The notes: generated by a model not told the origin, from the sequence alone. Shown: positions 1-8,994, counted from the stretch's first letter. The stretch is 64,000 bases of DNA from Halonotius sp046719765 (GCF_046719765.1 NZ_JABEBY010000002.1:1-64000), one strand, 5' to 3'. Made by a program: numbers and translations.

Positions 1-72
1 AACGTGCTGTTTCCGGCTCATTCCTGTAGATATGCTCCCAGAGAGGTTAAACTAGACAGTCTAAGTCTGAAG

Positions 73-339
73 CTACAGTGAGCGTTCGAGATTAAGATCT
101 TCAGGGACTGGAGACATGGTATTGAGATAGGCCTCTGTCTCGCGGAGGCTCTTGTCGATCTCGACACGGAACAGGATGATTGCAATTTGTGCCCACTTGG
201 TGTGCCCGCTGTCGCCTGTCGGCGCAGCGGGCTCGTCTTGATTCTCAACGTGTTCTTTGGCAAGATTCTTACACTGTCTGGCTATCGATCGCTTTGACTT
301 CATATCGCAAGACGGCGTCCAATTTACCGTCAATTTCAC
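73..339 (-). pseudogene. IS5-family transposase, N-terminal fragment
   Basis: An 88-residue frame resembles from memory the N-terminal part of haloarchaeal IS5-type transposases: a stretch 'SKRSIARQC', then 'AIILFRVEIDKSLRETEAYL', the helical DNA-binding segment that precedes the DDE domain. No catalytic DDE residues follow because the frame stops at 73, so it is a decayed remnant. It lies just downstream, on the same strand, of a truncated epimerase start (377-463), which suggests that an insertion broke that gene. It could instead be an unrelated short hypothetical gene. Confidence 0.45.
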
Positions 340-376
340 GGAGAAGAGATAGAGAGCTACCGAGACGGCTGATTAT

Positions 377-463
377 CTACGCCGCAACGAGGCGTTTGCG
401 GGCGAACCTCTCCGCGAGGTGTCCGCCTATGAAGTCCGCACCGCCGGTTACGAGTACGTTCAT
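377..463 (-). pseudogene. NAD-dependent epimerase, N-terminal stub
   Basis: The minus strand reads from ATG at 463 as MNVLVTGGADFIGGHLAERF followed by ARKRLVAA and a stop. This is the first beta strand and the GxxGxxG nucleotide-binding loop of an SDR sugar epimerase; the remaining 250 or more residues of the usual protein are absent. It is a 28-codon stub, presumably cut by the neighbouring transposase debris. It shows that the glycan locus once continued to the left or was rearranged here. Confidence 0.6.
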
Positions 464-549
464 CGGGCGGTCTTAGTTAGCTATTTCCTTGTGGTTTCCA
501 CTATCATACCACTTTAATTTTCTTCGCCACCATTTTGAAAATGCTTCGA

Positions 550-1308
550 CTAAGATGACTTCCGGAACTTCATCAGAGTTAGTTCACGCACTACACCATC
601 GCCAAACTCGTACAAGTTATTAAATCCTTCATCCTGTAAGAGTTCAATCAGACTGCTTTGGTCGACTCCCTCATGAAGCTCAACATAACAAACACGTGCC
701 CCCGATAAGTTCTCCCTCATTCCATGAAGGACTTCATGCTCTGCACCCTCAACATCGATTTTTATTACATCGGGCTGTTCAAGTTCAAGCGCATCGCCTC
801 GCCTGACCTTTACCGTTTCACCATCTCCGTCAGACAGTTTCCTATGACCTGACTTTCCTGTATCTATAAGATTTCTAGTTCCCTCTTCATCTGCTAAAGC
901 TATTTCCATTACAGATATATCGACCGAATTTAACTCAATATTCTTTCGTAATCTGGACAGGGCGTCAGATGCCGGCTCAAATGCCACCGTAGAGGCTCCT
1001 TGCTTTGCGGCGAACAGAGAGTAGGTGCCCACATTTGCACCAACATCCCAAACAGTATCGCCTGGGCGCACTTCATCCACAAAGTCTTGCAACACATCCA
1101 GCTCTCCGTGCCCTCTAGCGCGTTTTAAATCTTCCTCTTCTTCGATTATAAAATACACCTCTGTACCATCAACCGACAAAGACTTCTTGTTAATTAGATG
1201 GGCGTGAATCGTGGTCAAGCCTAAATAGTCACGCGTTCCTCTGAAGACCTCGGTAATACCCCCATCTTCGTACAACTCCTTCACACGTTTCAACGTTTGA
1301 CTCACCAT
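550..1308 (-). CDS. FkbM family SAM-dependent methyltransferase
   Basis: A protein of 252 residues with the class I methyltransferase motif I VWDVGANVGTYS at residues 86-97, an acidic 'AFEPASDA' strand that would bind the SAM ribose, and the family signature 'IKIDVEGAE' in the second half. FkbM-type enzymes O-methylate sugars or other small hydroxylated acceptors, and in surface-glycan loci they usually methylate a glycan sugar. A TATA box lies about 25 nt before the ATG, which supports this start and a leaderless transcript. The gene is AT-richer than the genes right of 9 kb. The IS6 copy at 1391 sits just beyond its promoter. The acceptor cannot be read from sequence. Confidence 0.85.
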   Translation of the reverse strand: MVSQTLKRVKELYEDGGITEVFRGTRDYLGLTTIHAHLINKKSLSVDGTEVYFIIEEEEDLKRARGHGELDVLQDFVDEVRPGDTVWDVGANVGTYSLFAAKQGASTVAFEPASDALSRLRKNIELNSVDISVMEIALADEEGTRNLIDTGKSGHRKLSDGDGETVKVRRGDALELEQPDVIKIDVEGAEHEVLHGMRENLSGARVCYVELHEGVDQSSLIELLQDEGFNNLYEFGDGVVRELTLMKFRKSS

Positions 1309-1330
1309 ATTCAGAACGTATTCGTATTTC

Positions 1331-1339
1331 TTATATAAA
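1331..1339 (-). promoter_or_regulatory. TATA box of the FkbM gene
   Basis: The minus strand carries TTTATATAA centred about 27 nt upstream of the ATG at 1308, the spacing expected for a leaderless archaeal transcript. The IS6 insertion at 1391 leaves it intact. Confidence 0.5.
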
Positions 1340-1390
1340 CCTCAGGAAACATCCCGACACCCAACCTAATTGATGTACGACCCTCATAAT

Positions 1391-2087
1391 GGCAGTGTTC
1401 AGATAAGGAGTGAAAAGTGAGGCGTCACGAGTTCTACGTGGTTATGGAAGAATTCGGACGCCTCAGTGGCAGTATCGACCAGATTGAGTTAGCCTTTGTG
1501 GAACGAGAAGCGACACCGGAGTTTCTGATGAAGCTCAGTATTCAGCTGCATTTGTCTGGATTATCACTTTCGAATACTGTTTCTGTACTTGAGGTATTCG
1601 GTGTCGAACGCGCTCGATCAACCGTGCATAACTGGGTTCACAAAGCCGATCTACAGCCCACGTCCGGGAAGAGCCCGGATCACGTTGCGGTTGATGAAAC
1701 GGTGATCCACCTCAACGACGAGCGATATTGGCTGTACGCAGCGGTTGATCCAGAGACAAACGAATTCCTGTATACAACCCTTGAACCGACGACTAACACC
1801 GGACTCGCAGAAGTGTTTCTCGCTGAGCTCAGCGAGAAACACGACGTTGCTGACGCCGTCTTTCTCATTGATGGTGCCCACTCATTACAGGCTGCCTGTC
1901 ACCGAGCCGGCTACGATTTCAGATACGAGAAACATGGAAATCGGAACGCTGTCGAACGTGTCTTCAGAGAACTAAAACGCAGAACTCTCTGTTTCTCGAA
2001 CTGTTTCAGCAACGCCTCAGCAGACACAGCCGACGACTGGCTCAGATCGTTCAGCTTCGCATGGAACCAGCTTATCTGAACACTACC
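1391..2087 (+). mobile_element. IS6-family insertion sequence, copy 1
   Basis: The element is 697 bp with imperfect terminal inverted repeats (left GGCAGTGTTCAGATAAG, right complement GGTAGTGTTCAGATAAG). It is flanked by a perfect 8-bp target duplication CTCATAAT at 1383-1390 and 2088-2095. Length, repeats, one transposase gene and 8-bp duplication fit the IS6 family. It landed in the divergent promoter region between the FkbM and GT4 genes. Two further copies of identical length lie at 13130 and 20685. Confidence 0.95.
1417..2079 (+). CDS. IS6-family transposase (copy 1)
   Basis: A DDE transposase of 220 residues, the usual length for compact archaeal IS6 enzymes. Visible catalytic segments are 'VAVDETVIHL' (first D), 'VFLIDGAHS' (second D) and 'NAVERVFRELKRRT' (E). 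An N-terminal helix-turn-helix 'LSNTVSVLEVFGVERARSTV' would bind the ends. It starts with GTG 26 nt inside the left end, and its stop lies 8 nt from the right end. It looks intact. It differs from copies 2 and 3 at only a few residues. Confidence 0.95.
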   Translation: MRRHEFYVVMEEFGRLSGSIDQIELAFVEREATPEFLMKLSIQLHLSGLSLSNTVSVLEVFGVERARSTVHNWVHKADLQPTSGKSPDHVAVDETVIHLNDERYWLYAAVDPETNEFLYTTLEPTTNTGLAEVFLAELSEKHDVADAVFLIDGAHSLQAACHRAGYDFRYEKHGNRNAVERVFRELKRRTLCFSNCFSNASADTADDWLRSFSFAWNQLI

Positions 2088-2105
2088 CTCATAATCCCCG
2101 TAATG

Positions 2106-2121
2106 TTTATATATATATATA
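2106..2121 (+). promoter_or_regulatory. TATA box of the GT4 gene
   Basis: An alternating TA tract (TTTATATATATATATA) follows the right IS6 duplication. With transcription about 25 nt downstream, the ATG at 2144 is a better start than the ATG at 2123, which would lie inside or before the expected transcription start. Confidence 0.5.
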
Positions 2122-2143
2122 AATGATAGCAAAAAAAGCCAGA

Positions 2144-3298
2144 ATGGGGAGAATATCCAAGATACTATTCGTAACCGTTTCCGATTTTTCTGAGGTTACC
2201 GGAGGAAGCGTGGCTACTGCAGAGATGGTCGCTGCATTCGGAAGGAATGAATCTATTGAACTCTCGGTGGTCTGTGCGGAACCGCCGGACGAGATACCAT
2301 CGAAAGTGGCCGAAAACGTGGACGAATTCTACTACTTTTCGGGCGATTCTGAAGGAACTGTACTCGGACATATAAAAGAGCAAGCTAATATGGCGCCCGT
2401 TTTGCGAAGGGCAATAAAGAAAGAAGACCTCGATGCTGTAGTATCAAGGTACTCCGCCACCTCGGTTACTCCGCCTCTTTTGACCAAGGCGTACGGCAAA
2501 CCGCACATTCTGTTGATAAGGGGGCTGGCTCACGACAGGATGCGCTACGGATACATACTCAAGAAGATATTCTGGATGAATGTCCGTTTAGCAGACAGAC
2601 TATACGTTGCGTTCAAGGAAATAAAAAAAGAGACAAAAAAGGTACGTAAGCCGTCCCAGACTGAGGCAGAGTACTTCACTAACGCAGTAGACCCTGAGGA
2701 GTTCTCACCAACCTCGTTAGAAAAGGCAAGAAAGAGTCTTGAACTGGGACTTGAGAAGGATGACTTCGTGATCGGTTTCGTCGGAAGTCTAAAAGATAGG
2801 CACATGATTGAGAAGCTCCTACTCACGGTGAGTAACCTCAACGATGTTAACGCTCTGATAGTTGGGGATGGTCCTGAGCGGGGGAGGTTGGAAGAGTTAG
2901 TCCGTAAAGAAGGAATTGAGGAGAGGGTTACTTTCACCGGAAATGTTAAGCATAGCGAGGTTGACAGGTATATCTCTGCCTGCGATATTATGTATGGTGT
3001 CGTGCATCCAGACATACCCTCAAACCCGATAAAATGCTATGAGTACTTGGCGTCCGAGAGACCAGTGATTACTTCAAACAAACGGGAGTTTGAATTTGTG
3101 AGTAGAATAGAAGTTGGAAAGACAATAGATACAATAAAAATGGATGAGGTAAGAAGTGCAATACAGGATCTACGCTCGCTAACAAGAGAAGAGATTTTAA
3201 ATATGGGTAAGAGGGGACGAGAATACGTTCTGGAAAACCACACCTGGGACGAACTTCCAAGGATGGTATTGGGTGACATAGAGGATATAGGAATATGA
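2144..3298 (+). CDS. GT4 family glycosyltransferase
   Basis: A GT-B fold glycosyltransferase of 384 residues. The N-terminal half begins 'ISKILFVTVSDFSEVTGGS', with a glycine-rich acceptor loop. The C-terminal half has the hallmarks of glycosyltransferase group 1: 'VIGFVGSLKDRH', 'ALIVGDGPER', 'VTFTGNVKHSEVDRYISACD' and 'PSNPIKCYEYLASERPVI', where a glutamate binds the sugar nucleotide. It would transfer a hexose-type sugar to a lipid-linked glycan on the cytoplasmic face. Codons such as ATA, AGA and AGG are frequent, unlike the GC-rich genes after 9 kb, suggesting recent import. An in-frame ATG at 2123 would add seven residues. Donor and acceptor are unknown. Confidence 0.85.
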   Translation: MGRISKILFVTVSDFSEVTGGSVATAEMVAAFGRNESIELSVVCAEPPDEIPSKVAENVDEFYYFSGDSEGTVLGHIKEQANMAPVLRRAIKKEDLDAVVSRYSATSVTPPLLTKAYGKPHILLIRGLAHDRMRYGYILKKIFWMNVRLADRLYVAFKEIKKETKKVRKPSQTEAEYFTNAVDPEEFSPTSLEKARKSLELGLEKDDFVIGFVGSLKDRHMIEKLLLTVSNLNDVNALIVGDGPERGRLEELVRKEGIEERVTFTGNVKHSEVDRYISACDIMYGVVHPDIPSNPIKCYEYLASERPVITSNKREFEFVSRIEVGKTIDTIKMDEVRSAIQDLRSLTREEILNMGKRGREYVLENHTWDELPRMVLGDIEDIGI

Positions 3299-3591
3299 GA
3301 ATGTTTATAAAAACACTCCGGTTTAGTCATATAGTAGTTGGAAAGCAGGTTGCTAATCACCAGACTGCGAAGGGTCACACTTCATCTGTCAGATATCATA
3401 TTTGGTTGAATGTAAAATAGTATTACCGATATCGAGTTCAGATTGAACGAACATCAATTTAGGTGGTATAATTACACCTCAGATATCGTGATTTAAATTT
3501 CAAAACACTTATGTAATTTATCGAACAAAAACGTCGAAGCAGAGCGTCTCAAGCTGCTGTTTTCGAATGAGAGAACTGCTATCCAACTACC
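3299..3591. other. AT-rich intergenic stretch
   Basis: I see no gene here. The sequence is AT-rich with stops in all frames. Near 3530-3590 a short open stretch reads 'VEAERLKLLFSNERTAI', possibly the end of a lost coding sequence, but nothing supports a functional gene. Confidence 0.4.
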
Positions 3592-4569
3592 TCATATATA
3601 TCCAAGGTCTTCCAACTGTTCTTTGACTTCATTCTGGGTTCCACCTGACCCACTACGGACTACTTCTCTTTCTCTGGGGGTGTGTTCGCCTGAACGGATT
3701 TCCTGATTGATGGCGTCATTGATATCAAGGACAGAGTCTATTTGATTAACCGTTCTCGTATCTGTCCCGGACACCATCGCTTTATGGGTATGTACTCCAT
3801 CCTGTAATCCGTGGTCGCTAACAAGGAGAAGTACATCGTCGTCTTCAAGATCTTCGCGTAGCTCTCCCACGAAGTCGTCTAATTCGTCGTAAGCCTGTTC
3901 CTGTAGTTCGGGTATATCGTACGAGACATGTCCTATGAGATCAAGACCACTTGTGTAGCCGAAGACGAGTTCGTAACGGCGGCTTCTGAGTGATCGCCGT
4001 GCTCGCGCGATACGTACCATTGTCATTTCCATACAAAGTTCGTAGAATGAGAAAGGATCGGCACTTCTGTGCCCCCCCTTCGCTTCGCCGTCTCGTTCGA
4101 ACATCTCACCCATATCCTTACGTAACTCATGTTCTCTATCCTTATCGTTCGGGTCAATTACATAGTTAGGAACACCGATAGCCTTCGATTCATGTCCGTC
4201 AAAGATCGTCTCCAATTCGTTCCTTTCGTAGTAGTCGGCAGATTCCCTGAAAGCGTCCTGCTCTGTGCTGTTAAGTATCCAAGCCCCGATGCTTGACTGG
4301 AGTGTGTCGGGGAGGACGTACTCGGCTACTTCACTTCCCCAACGCAAAACCGGGCTTTCCCATGCCACTCCACCGTCAAGCTTCAGTCCATGTTCTTCGG
4401 GTGTGAGTCCGGTTATTATACTGGGCCAGAGCTCGTGGGTGCTTGGCTCACCGGAAGAACTCTCTATCGTCTCTATGCTCTTGTGAGAATTGAGTACAAG
4501 ATTTTCTTGCTGAGTTGAATCAACGAGTTCGGGATCAAGCGCATCAATTCCCAGAACTACGACAGTCAT
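3592..4569 (-). CDS. Type I phosphodiesterase-like protein (alkaline phosphatase superfamily)
   Basis: About 325 residues. It begins 'MTVVVLGIDALDPELVD', the first metal-ligand strand of the alkaline phosphatase superfamily. The nucleophile segment is 'STHELWPSIITG' with Thr44 in the attacking position, as in nucleotide pyrophosphatase/phosphodiesterases. Late metal ligands appear in 'LLVSDHGLQDGVHTHKA'. It would hydrolyse a phosphodiester or transfer a phospho-group; the substrate is unknown. It ends in 'EQLEDLGYI', a tail shared with three other proteins in the window. It diverges from the sulfatase-like gene at 4665. ATG 4569 fits the TATA spacing better than ATG 4590. Confidence 0.75.
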   Translation of the reverse strand: MTVVVLGIDALDPELVDSTQQENLVLNSHKSIETIESSSGEPSTHELWPSIITGLTPEEHGLKLDGGVAWESPVLRWGSEVAEYVLPDTLQSSIGAWILNSTEQDAFRESADYYERNELETIFDGHESKAIGVPNYVIDPNDKDREHELRKDMGEMFERDGEAKGGHRSADPFSFYELCMEMTMVRIARARRSLRSRRYELVFGYTSGLDLIGHVSYDIPELQEQAYDELDDFVGELREDLEDDDVLLLVSDHGLQDGVHTHKAMVSGTDTRTVNQIDSVLDINDAINQEIRSGEHTPREREVVRSGSGGTQNEVKEQLEDLGYI

Positions 4570-4591
4570 CATTTCATCAACACCCCTCATG

Positions 4592-4642
4592 ATAATGAAT
4601 TATTCGGAATTCTTCTCTGGAAAAACCATCAGTGTTATTATA
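4592..4642. promoter_or_regulatory. Divergent promoter region
   Basis: The gap between two divergent phosphatase-superfamily genes carries an AT-rich element at 4592-4605 for the minus gene and TTATTATA at 4634-4641 for the plus gene. Both sit about 25-30 nt from the chosen ATGs, so the two genes may be co-regulated. Confidence 0.4.
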
Positions 4643-4664
4643 CCTTCCTTACCTAAGTAGGTTC

Positions 4665-6062
4665 ATGACGGAACGCCCCAACATAATCTGGATTACCCTC
4701 GACAGCGTTCGTTCTGATCATACGACAATGGGGGGCTACGAGCGCGACACTACACCGGAACTGGAAAGAATATCCAAGACTACAGATGGGCAATGGTTCT
4801 CCAATTGTTTTTCGCACAATAACTCGACACGGACGTCAACCGCATCCATAATAACAGGTACGTACCCCTCACATCACGGTGTCACATGGGATAAGATCAT
4901 TCCGCCCGAACTTGAGACGGTTCCCGAGATATTCTCCAAAGTAGGCTACCACACAGTTGGTATCTCAAGAAACGCGAACTCCTCGATGGGATTCAATCGG
5001 GGATTCGACGAATTCAAATGGATATCCTCTTCACAGTTCCTTAGTGCAGTTGACCTCCCTACGGTAATAAAGTATGGCTTGAATGTACGGAAACATTCCG
5101 CGGGGTTCACCACCGACACGGCGAAACACGCGACGCCGTTCATAATCAACGACATGGCGAAGAGACGGATCAGATCGTATGTCGGCGACAGCGAACCGTT
5201 CTTCATGTACCTCCACTACAATGAGCCGCACAGACCTTACTACCCCCCACTGAGCTACCTCGACGAGTATACGGACGAGATAGAAATGTCGACGCAAGAG
5301 GCTGCAGAGGTAGCTATGGAGATGCACCGGAATGCCAACGAGATAATCGCCAACGGCTCTGAATTCTCTGAAGAAGAATGGGAAGCACTCTATGCCATGT
5401 ACGACGCTGAGATCGCTTACACCGACGACTGCGTTGGAAGGCTATTTGACTATGTCAAATCTCTTAATATTGACAACACTATATTCGTTATAACCGCCGA
5501 TCACGGCGAACTTTTCGGCGAAAAGGACATGCTCACACATAAGATAGTCCTACACGACGCCGTGATCAACGTGCCGTTAGTAACGCACGGTTTTGGAAAG
5601 TTAGAGACGGGGACTGACGACTTGGTACAGCACGCCGACATCATGCAGACGTTGGTAGCCATGGCTGGCGGAGACACGAGCCAGTTCCAAGGAGTAGACA
5701 TAAGAGAAGAATCACGTAATTTCGTCGTCGCTCAGGATCAGGACATCGGTAAATCTCTCGACAAGTTCGCCGAGTACAATCCGGAGTTCAATAGTTCGCG
5801 TTACCACAGATCTCTTTTGACCTGCATCAGAGACCAGAATTATAAGTACCAGAAGAGCGAGGAAAACGCTGAGCTTTTCATACTACCTGACGAAGAGGAG
5901 GACATATCGGATGAGGAACCGGAAGTCGTTGAAGATATGGATACAATTCTTGACAAATGGGTGGATGAGTATGGATATCCGGTTTCAGAAGAGGAAAAAA
6001 AGTCCAAATTCTCTGACAAGATGAAGCAGCAACTCTCTGACCTCGGTTATATTGTCGACTGA
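4665..6062 (+). CDS. Sulfatase-like hydrolase/transferase (alkaline phosphatase superfamily)
   Basis: 465 residues with the sulfatase fold: 'NIIWITLDSVRSDH' at 6-19 (metal ligands), 'TRTSTASIITG' at 55-65, and 'ITADHGELFGE' near 290 (late metal ligands). The position that holds the formylglycine-forming Cys or Ser in true sulfatases is Thr55, so it probably acts as a phosphoester hydrolase or phospho-transferase, not an FGly sulfatase. The C-terminus ends 'QQLSDLGYIVD'. The stop overlaps the flippase start (TGATG), indicating translational coupling and a shared role in surface-glycan processing. ATG 4665 lies 26 nt after a TATA box; an upstream in-frame start at 4632 lies within that box. Confidence 0.8.
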   Translation: MTERPNIIWITLDSVRSDHTTMGGYERDTTPELERISKTTDGQWFSNCFSHNNSTRTSTASIITGTYPSHHGVTWDKIIPPELETVPEIFSKVGYHTVGISRNANSSMGFNRGFDEFKWISSSQFLSAVDLPTVIKYGLNVRKHSAGFTTDTAKHATPFIINDMAKRRIRSYVGDSEPFFMYLHYNEPHRPYYPPLSYLDEYTDEIEMSTQEAAEVAMEMHRNANEIIANGSEFSEEEWEALYAMYDAEIAYTDDCVGRLFDYVKSLNIDNTIFVITADHGELFGEKDMLTHKIVLHDAVINVPLVTHGFGKLETGTDDLVQHADIMQTLVAMAGGDTSQFQGVDIREESRNFVVAQDQDIGKSLDKFAEYNPEFNSSRYHRSLLTCIRDQNYKYQKSEENAELFILPDEEEDISDEEPEVVEDMDTILDKWVDEYGYPVSEEEKKSKFSDKMKQQLSDLGYIVD

Positions 6063-7468
6063 TGCGTTTAGCCAAGCAGTCGATACTATACTTCGTATCC
6101 GACGTAGGGACATCGGTCATCGGTTTTCTTGCCATCCTCTACTTCGCACGCGTACTAGGCTCGGAACCGCTGGGCCAGTACTTTTCGATAATAGGTCTTA
6201 TCGCGTGGGCTACGGTGCCGACCAACGGATTGTCGGCGGCGATAAATAAAAGGATAAGCGAAGGAAAAGACGCTGATGAAATATTTTCCGCTGCTACGGT
6301 AATCAATGGAGCCTACGGAGGTTTCCTATTCTTTGTCTCGATACTCGGAGGAAGATATGTCAACGCATACATCGGCGCGGAGGTGAACGTTTTACTCGCG
6401 AGCCTTCTCGTAATTAATATAATATACACATCCACCCGAGGAGGACTGAGAGGAAAAAAGGAGGTAGTTACTGCGGGCTTTCTGCGCACCTTTGACGGAG
6501 TGTTACGCACGGGAAGCCAGATAGCCCTGATCTATCTTGGATACAACCTCCTGGGTCTGGTCTTAGGTCACATAGCAGCACTCGTGATCTCGGCATTCGT
6601 CGGTGTCATCCTGTTCGGTCTACGCCCTAAGATACCGAGTAGGAAGGCATTTGAAGACCTATACTCATACGTCAAATACTCATGGCTCGGCGAAATCAAA
6701 GGAAAGACGTTTGGATGGATGGACGTGATAGTTCTCCAGCTTTTCGTGTCATCCAGTCTTGTTGGCGTCTATGGCGTTTCGTGGCGTCTCGCCTCCGCCC
6801 TCATTCTCGTGAGCAACGCCGTGAGTGCCGTAATCTTCCCGGAAGTGAGCGACCTATCCGTTGATGGAAACGATGATAACGTCCGCGACCTACTGAACGA
6901 AGCGATGTTTTTCGCTGGTATATTCGTGATACCCGGTTTTTTTGGGGTACTCGCGATCGGCGACAGAATACTACGTATCTACGGTGGAGAGTTCGTTGAA
7001 GGTGTAGTGATCCTCCTGATACTCATACTCGCGAGAGCGGTAAACGTGTACGGTTCACAGATGCTCAACATGATAAACGGGATAAACAGACCGGACGTCG
7101 CTTTTCGTATCAATCTCGTTTTCGTGGTTAGTAACCTGTCGCTTAATTTCGGTCTGGTGTATCTTTTCAGCTGGTACGGTGCCGCAGTAGCTACGGCGAC
7201 ATCGTCGCTCGTTACCTTGGTGCTGAGCTATAGGTCAATAAGTAGACTGCTAGGAAAGCCCGAGATACCGATGTTAGGGATACTAAGACAGGTAGCATCT
7301 GGGGGCATCATGGCAGTAGTTCTCCTCAGTCTGGAGTACTTAATGCCATTCTGGAACATGTACCTGACTATCGGTGCTGTCTTGTTTGCGGCTTTCGTTT
7401 ACGCGGTGTCCCTGTACACTCTTTCGGGTAGAGTCAGAGAAAAGACACAGTCGCTCGTACCACTCTAA
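6062..7468 (+). CDS. Wzx-type oligosaccharide flippase
   Basis: 468 residues with about 12-14 hydrophobic segments and the MATE/RfbX-like N-terminus 'SILYFVSDVGTSVIGFLAI' followed by 'YFARVLGSEPLGQY'. This family flips lipid-linked oligosaccharides across the cytoplasmic membrane before polymerisation or transfer. Its start overlaps the stop of the sulfatase-like gene. Codon use is AT-skewed like its left neighbours. Its stop overlaps the convergent end of a broken glycosyltransferase gene (7465-7590). In this locus it is a candidate for exporting the glycan later used by AglB at 23683, though that link is inference. Confidence 0.85.
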   Translation: MRLAKQSILYFVSDVGTSVIGFLAILYFARVLGSEPLGQYFSIIGLIAWATVPTNGLSAAINKRISEGKDADEIFSAATVINGAYGGFLFFVSILGGRYVNAYIGAEVNVLLASLLVINIIYTSTRGGLRGKKEVVTAGFLRTFDGVLRTGSQIALIYLGYNLLGLVLGHIAALVISAFVGVILFGLRPKIPSRKAFEDLYSYVKYSWLGEIKGKTFGWMDVIVLQLFVSSSLVGVYGVSWRLASALILVSNAVSAVIFPEVSDLSVDGNDDNVRDLLNEAMFFAGIFVIPGFFGVLAIGDRILRIYGGEFVEGVVILLILILARAVNVYGSQMLNMINGINRPDVAFRINLVFVVSNLSLNFGLVYLFSWYGAAVATATSSLVTLVLSYRSISRLLGKPEIPMLGILRQVASGGIMAVVLLSLEYLMPFWNMYLTIGAVLFAAFVYAVSLYTLSGRVREKTQSLVPL

Positions 7469-7590
7469 TCATAGGAATTAAGGTCGTTAAGTATCTTACT
7501 GTACCTCTCAACGGAAGCCTCAAAGCTATACTTCTCTGCTCTATTGAAAATGGAAGATGGCGTCGGAATTAGACCGTAACTCATTGCCAA
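7465..7590 (-). pseudogene. Glycosyltransferase C-terminal remnant
   Basis: The minus strand encodes 'FNRAEKYSFEASVERYSKI' and then LNDLNSYD before a stop at 7465. This matches the C-terminal helix pattern of GT4 enzymes; compare 'IDNYSFEASVENFERLLTDL' at the end of the GT4 protein at 18303. The rest of the gene is missing and transposase sequence begins upstream near 7600. It is the tail of a glycosyltransferase destroyed by insertion or deletion. Confidence 0.55.
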
Positions 7591-7611
7591 AACGAGGCTG
7601 AGAAGTCGATA

Positions 7612-8097
7612 ATGGCAGTCGAATTACTCAGCCTCGTTGAGAATGCACTTCGTGCAGCCAAACAAGCGTTGGGAAGCCACGCGGGGAAGCCCGAGTCAGG
7701 CGGGCTTCCCCGCGAGACGAATATCGTCGCGCACTGTGTCCGGAAGGAGGAAGGACACAGCTACGGCGAGCTGGTTGATCGGCTGAGCCTCATGCCTGAT
7801 GTGTGCGAACGGCTTGATCTACGCCCCGACGCCATGCCCGATCCAACCGCGTTCTACCACTCTTTTGACCGATATGCGATGTACATCTGGCGGGCGTTGC
7901 TGCGCGTGTCAGCGCAGCAACTCCGCCACTCTGGGCATGCAGCACTCGACAGCACGTTCTTTGAGCGTGAACAGGCCTCCCAGTACTACCGCCAGCGGAA
8001 CGGACGCAGTGTGAAAACGATCAAGGCAACGATATTGACCGATACAGAATCCTTAGCGGTGCTTGACGTACACTGCTGTATCAACCGAGAACTAATC
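7612..8097 (+). pseudogene. IS5-family transposase, truncated
   Basis: The frame carries the N-terminal domain and first catalytic region of an ISH1-like IS5 transposase: 'HAALDSTFFEREQASQYY' (first D), 'VKTIKATILTDTESLAVLDV' and then HCCINRE. Homology ends near 8097; the frame runs on to 8202 as unrelated residues. The second D and the E are missing, so it is dead. A different transposase fragment on the opposite strand begins right after the break, so the region is nested IS debris. Confidence 0.75.
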
Positions 8098-8103
8098 ACC
8101 TCC

Positions 8104-8297
8104 CAGACGGACGTTTGGTTGACGCTGGCCATCGTGATTACTGGCCAGATATCGTCGGAATCGAGGGGAGAGCCCTCGATTCCTACCATTGGAAGTTGGT
8201 GAATCACATCAGTCGCTGCTTGTTTGACATCTGCTGCTGAAAGAACACCGTCTGGTTCGAGGTGATTGAACACATCCACGAACCAGACATCCGCCAC
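8104..8297 (-). pseudogene. Transposase N-terminal fragment (ISH3/IS4-like)
   Basis: Read on the minus strand, this piece contains 'GVLSAADVKQAATDVIHQLP', a linker, then 'DDIWPVITMASVNQTSV'. That resembles the N-terminal region of ISH3-type haloarchaeal transposases, where a similar 'aeDIyevlv-Ac-dgTSV' stretch occurs. No catalytic domain follows. The family assignment is from remembered patterns and is weak. Confidence 0.35.
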
Positions 8298-8924
8298 AAT
8301 CAGAGCGACGCTATTCTACTCAGACCGGTTGGGAAGTACCGATATTCCGGTTGATCACCGTGACGAAGACGCTGACTGGAACTATGATCACACAGAAGAC
8401 GACTATTACTACGGGTATGGCTGCTGTGTCGTCACTGCAGCACATAACATTCCGGTCGCAGCAGCATTCACTCCAGCGAAGAAGGTCGATGAGGAAACGG
8501 CGATGCGTCACGCCTGACGCGCTCGCTGTCGACACTCCACGCTGGCTCCTCGGTTGATTCAGAGTTCGATATGCTGAGATGGCACGACTGGCTGCTAGAG
8601 AAGTCAGCCGTGCCGATATCGCCGTACAATCCACGGAATACGAACGATCCACCAGACATAGAATACCGCGTCGAAGAGCGAATCAAAGAACACAGCGACA
8701 CCGTTCGTCTCTGGCAGCACCAACTCAACGAAACGTATGCAGAACGCTCACGAGTTGAAACAGCGATTGGCGTCTGCAAGGATCTCGGCCTCGGGATCCC
8801 GCGGATCCGAGGCCGAGTACGAGTCAAGCCACACGTCTTCCTCGCTCTTTGCCTTCGATTGGCTGTCGCACTCGCCAATCCCCCTCGAGGAAACGATGTC
8901 GCTAGCCCAACCATCACGCTATGA
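8266..8924 (+). pseudogene. DDE transposase, C-terminal half with frameshifts
   Basis: Three consecutive reading frames join to give one transposase C-terminal half: 'DYYYGYGCCVVTAAHNIPVA' to the stop near 8517, then 'DALAVDTPRWLLGDSEFDML' after a shift near 8510, then a second shift near 8555 into 'WHDWLLEKSAVPISPYNPRN' through 'ERSRVETAIGVCKDLGL' with the final E. The second D is likely in 'GDSEFD'. At least two frameshifts make it non-functional. It looks like an IS4/IS5-type DDE_Tnp_1 enzyme. Confidence 0.6.
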
Positions 8925-8994
8925 GTACAGTTCTGCACCACCGCCTCTGCTACTGAGCTAATCAGCTGTTTGGGGCTTAGGCGATAACGAGTGC

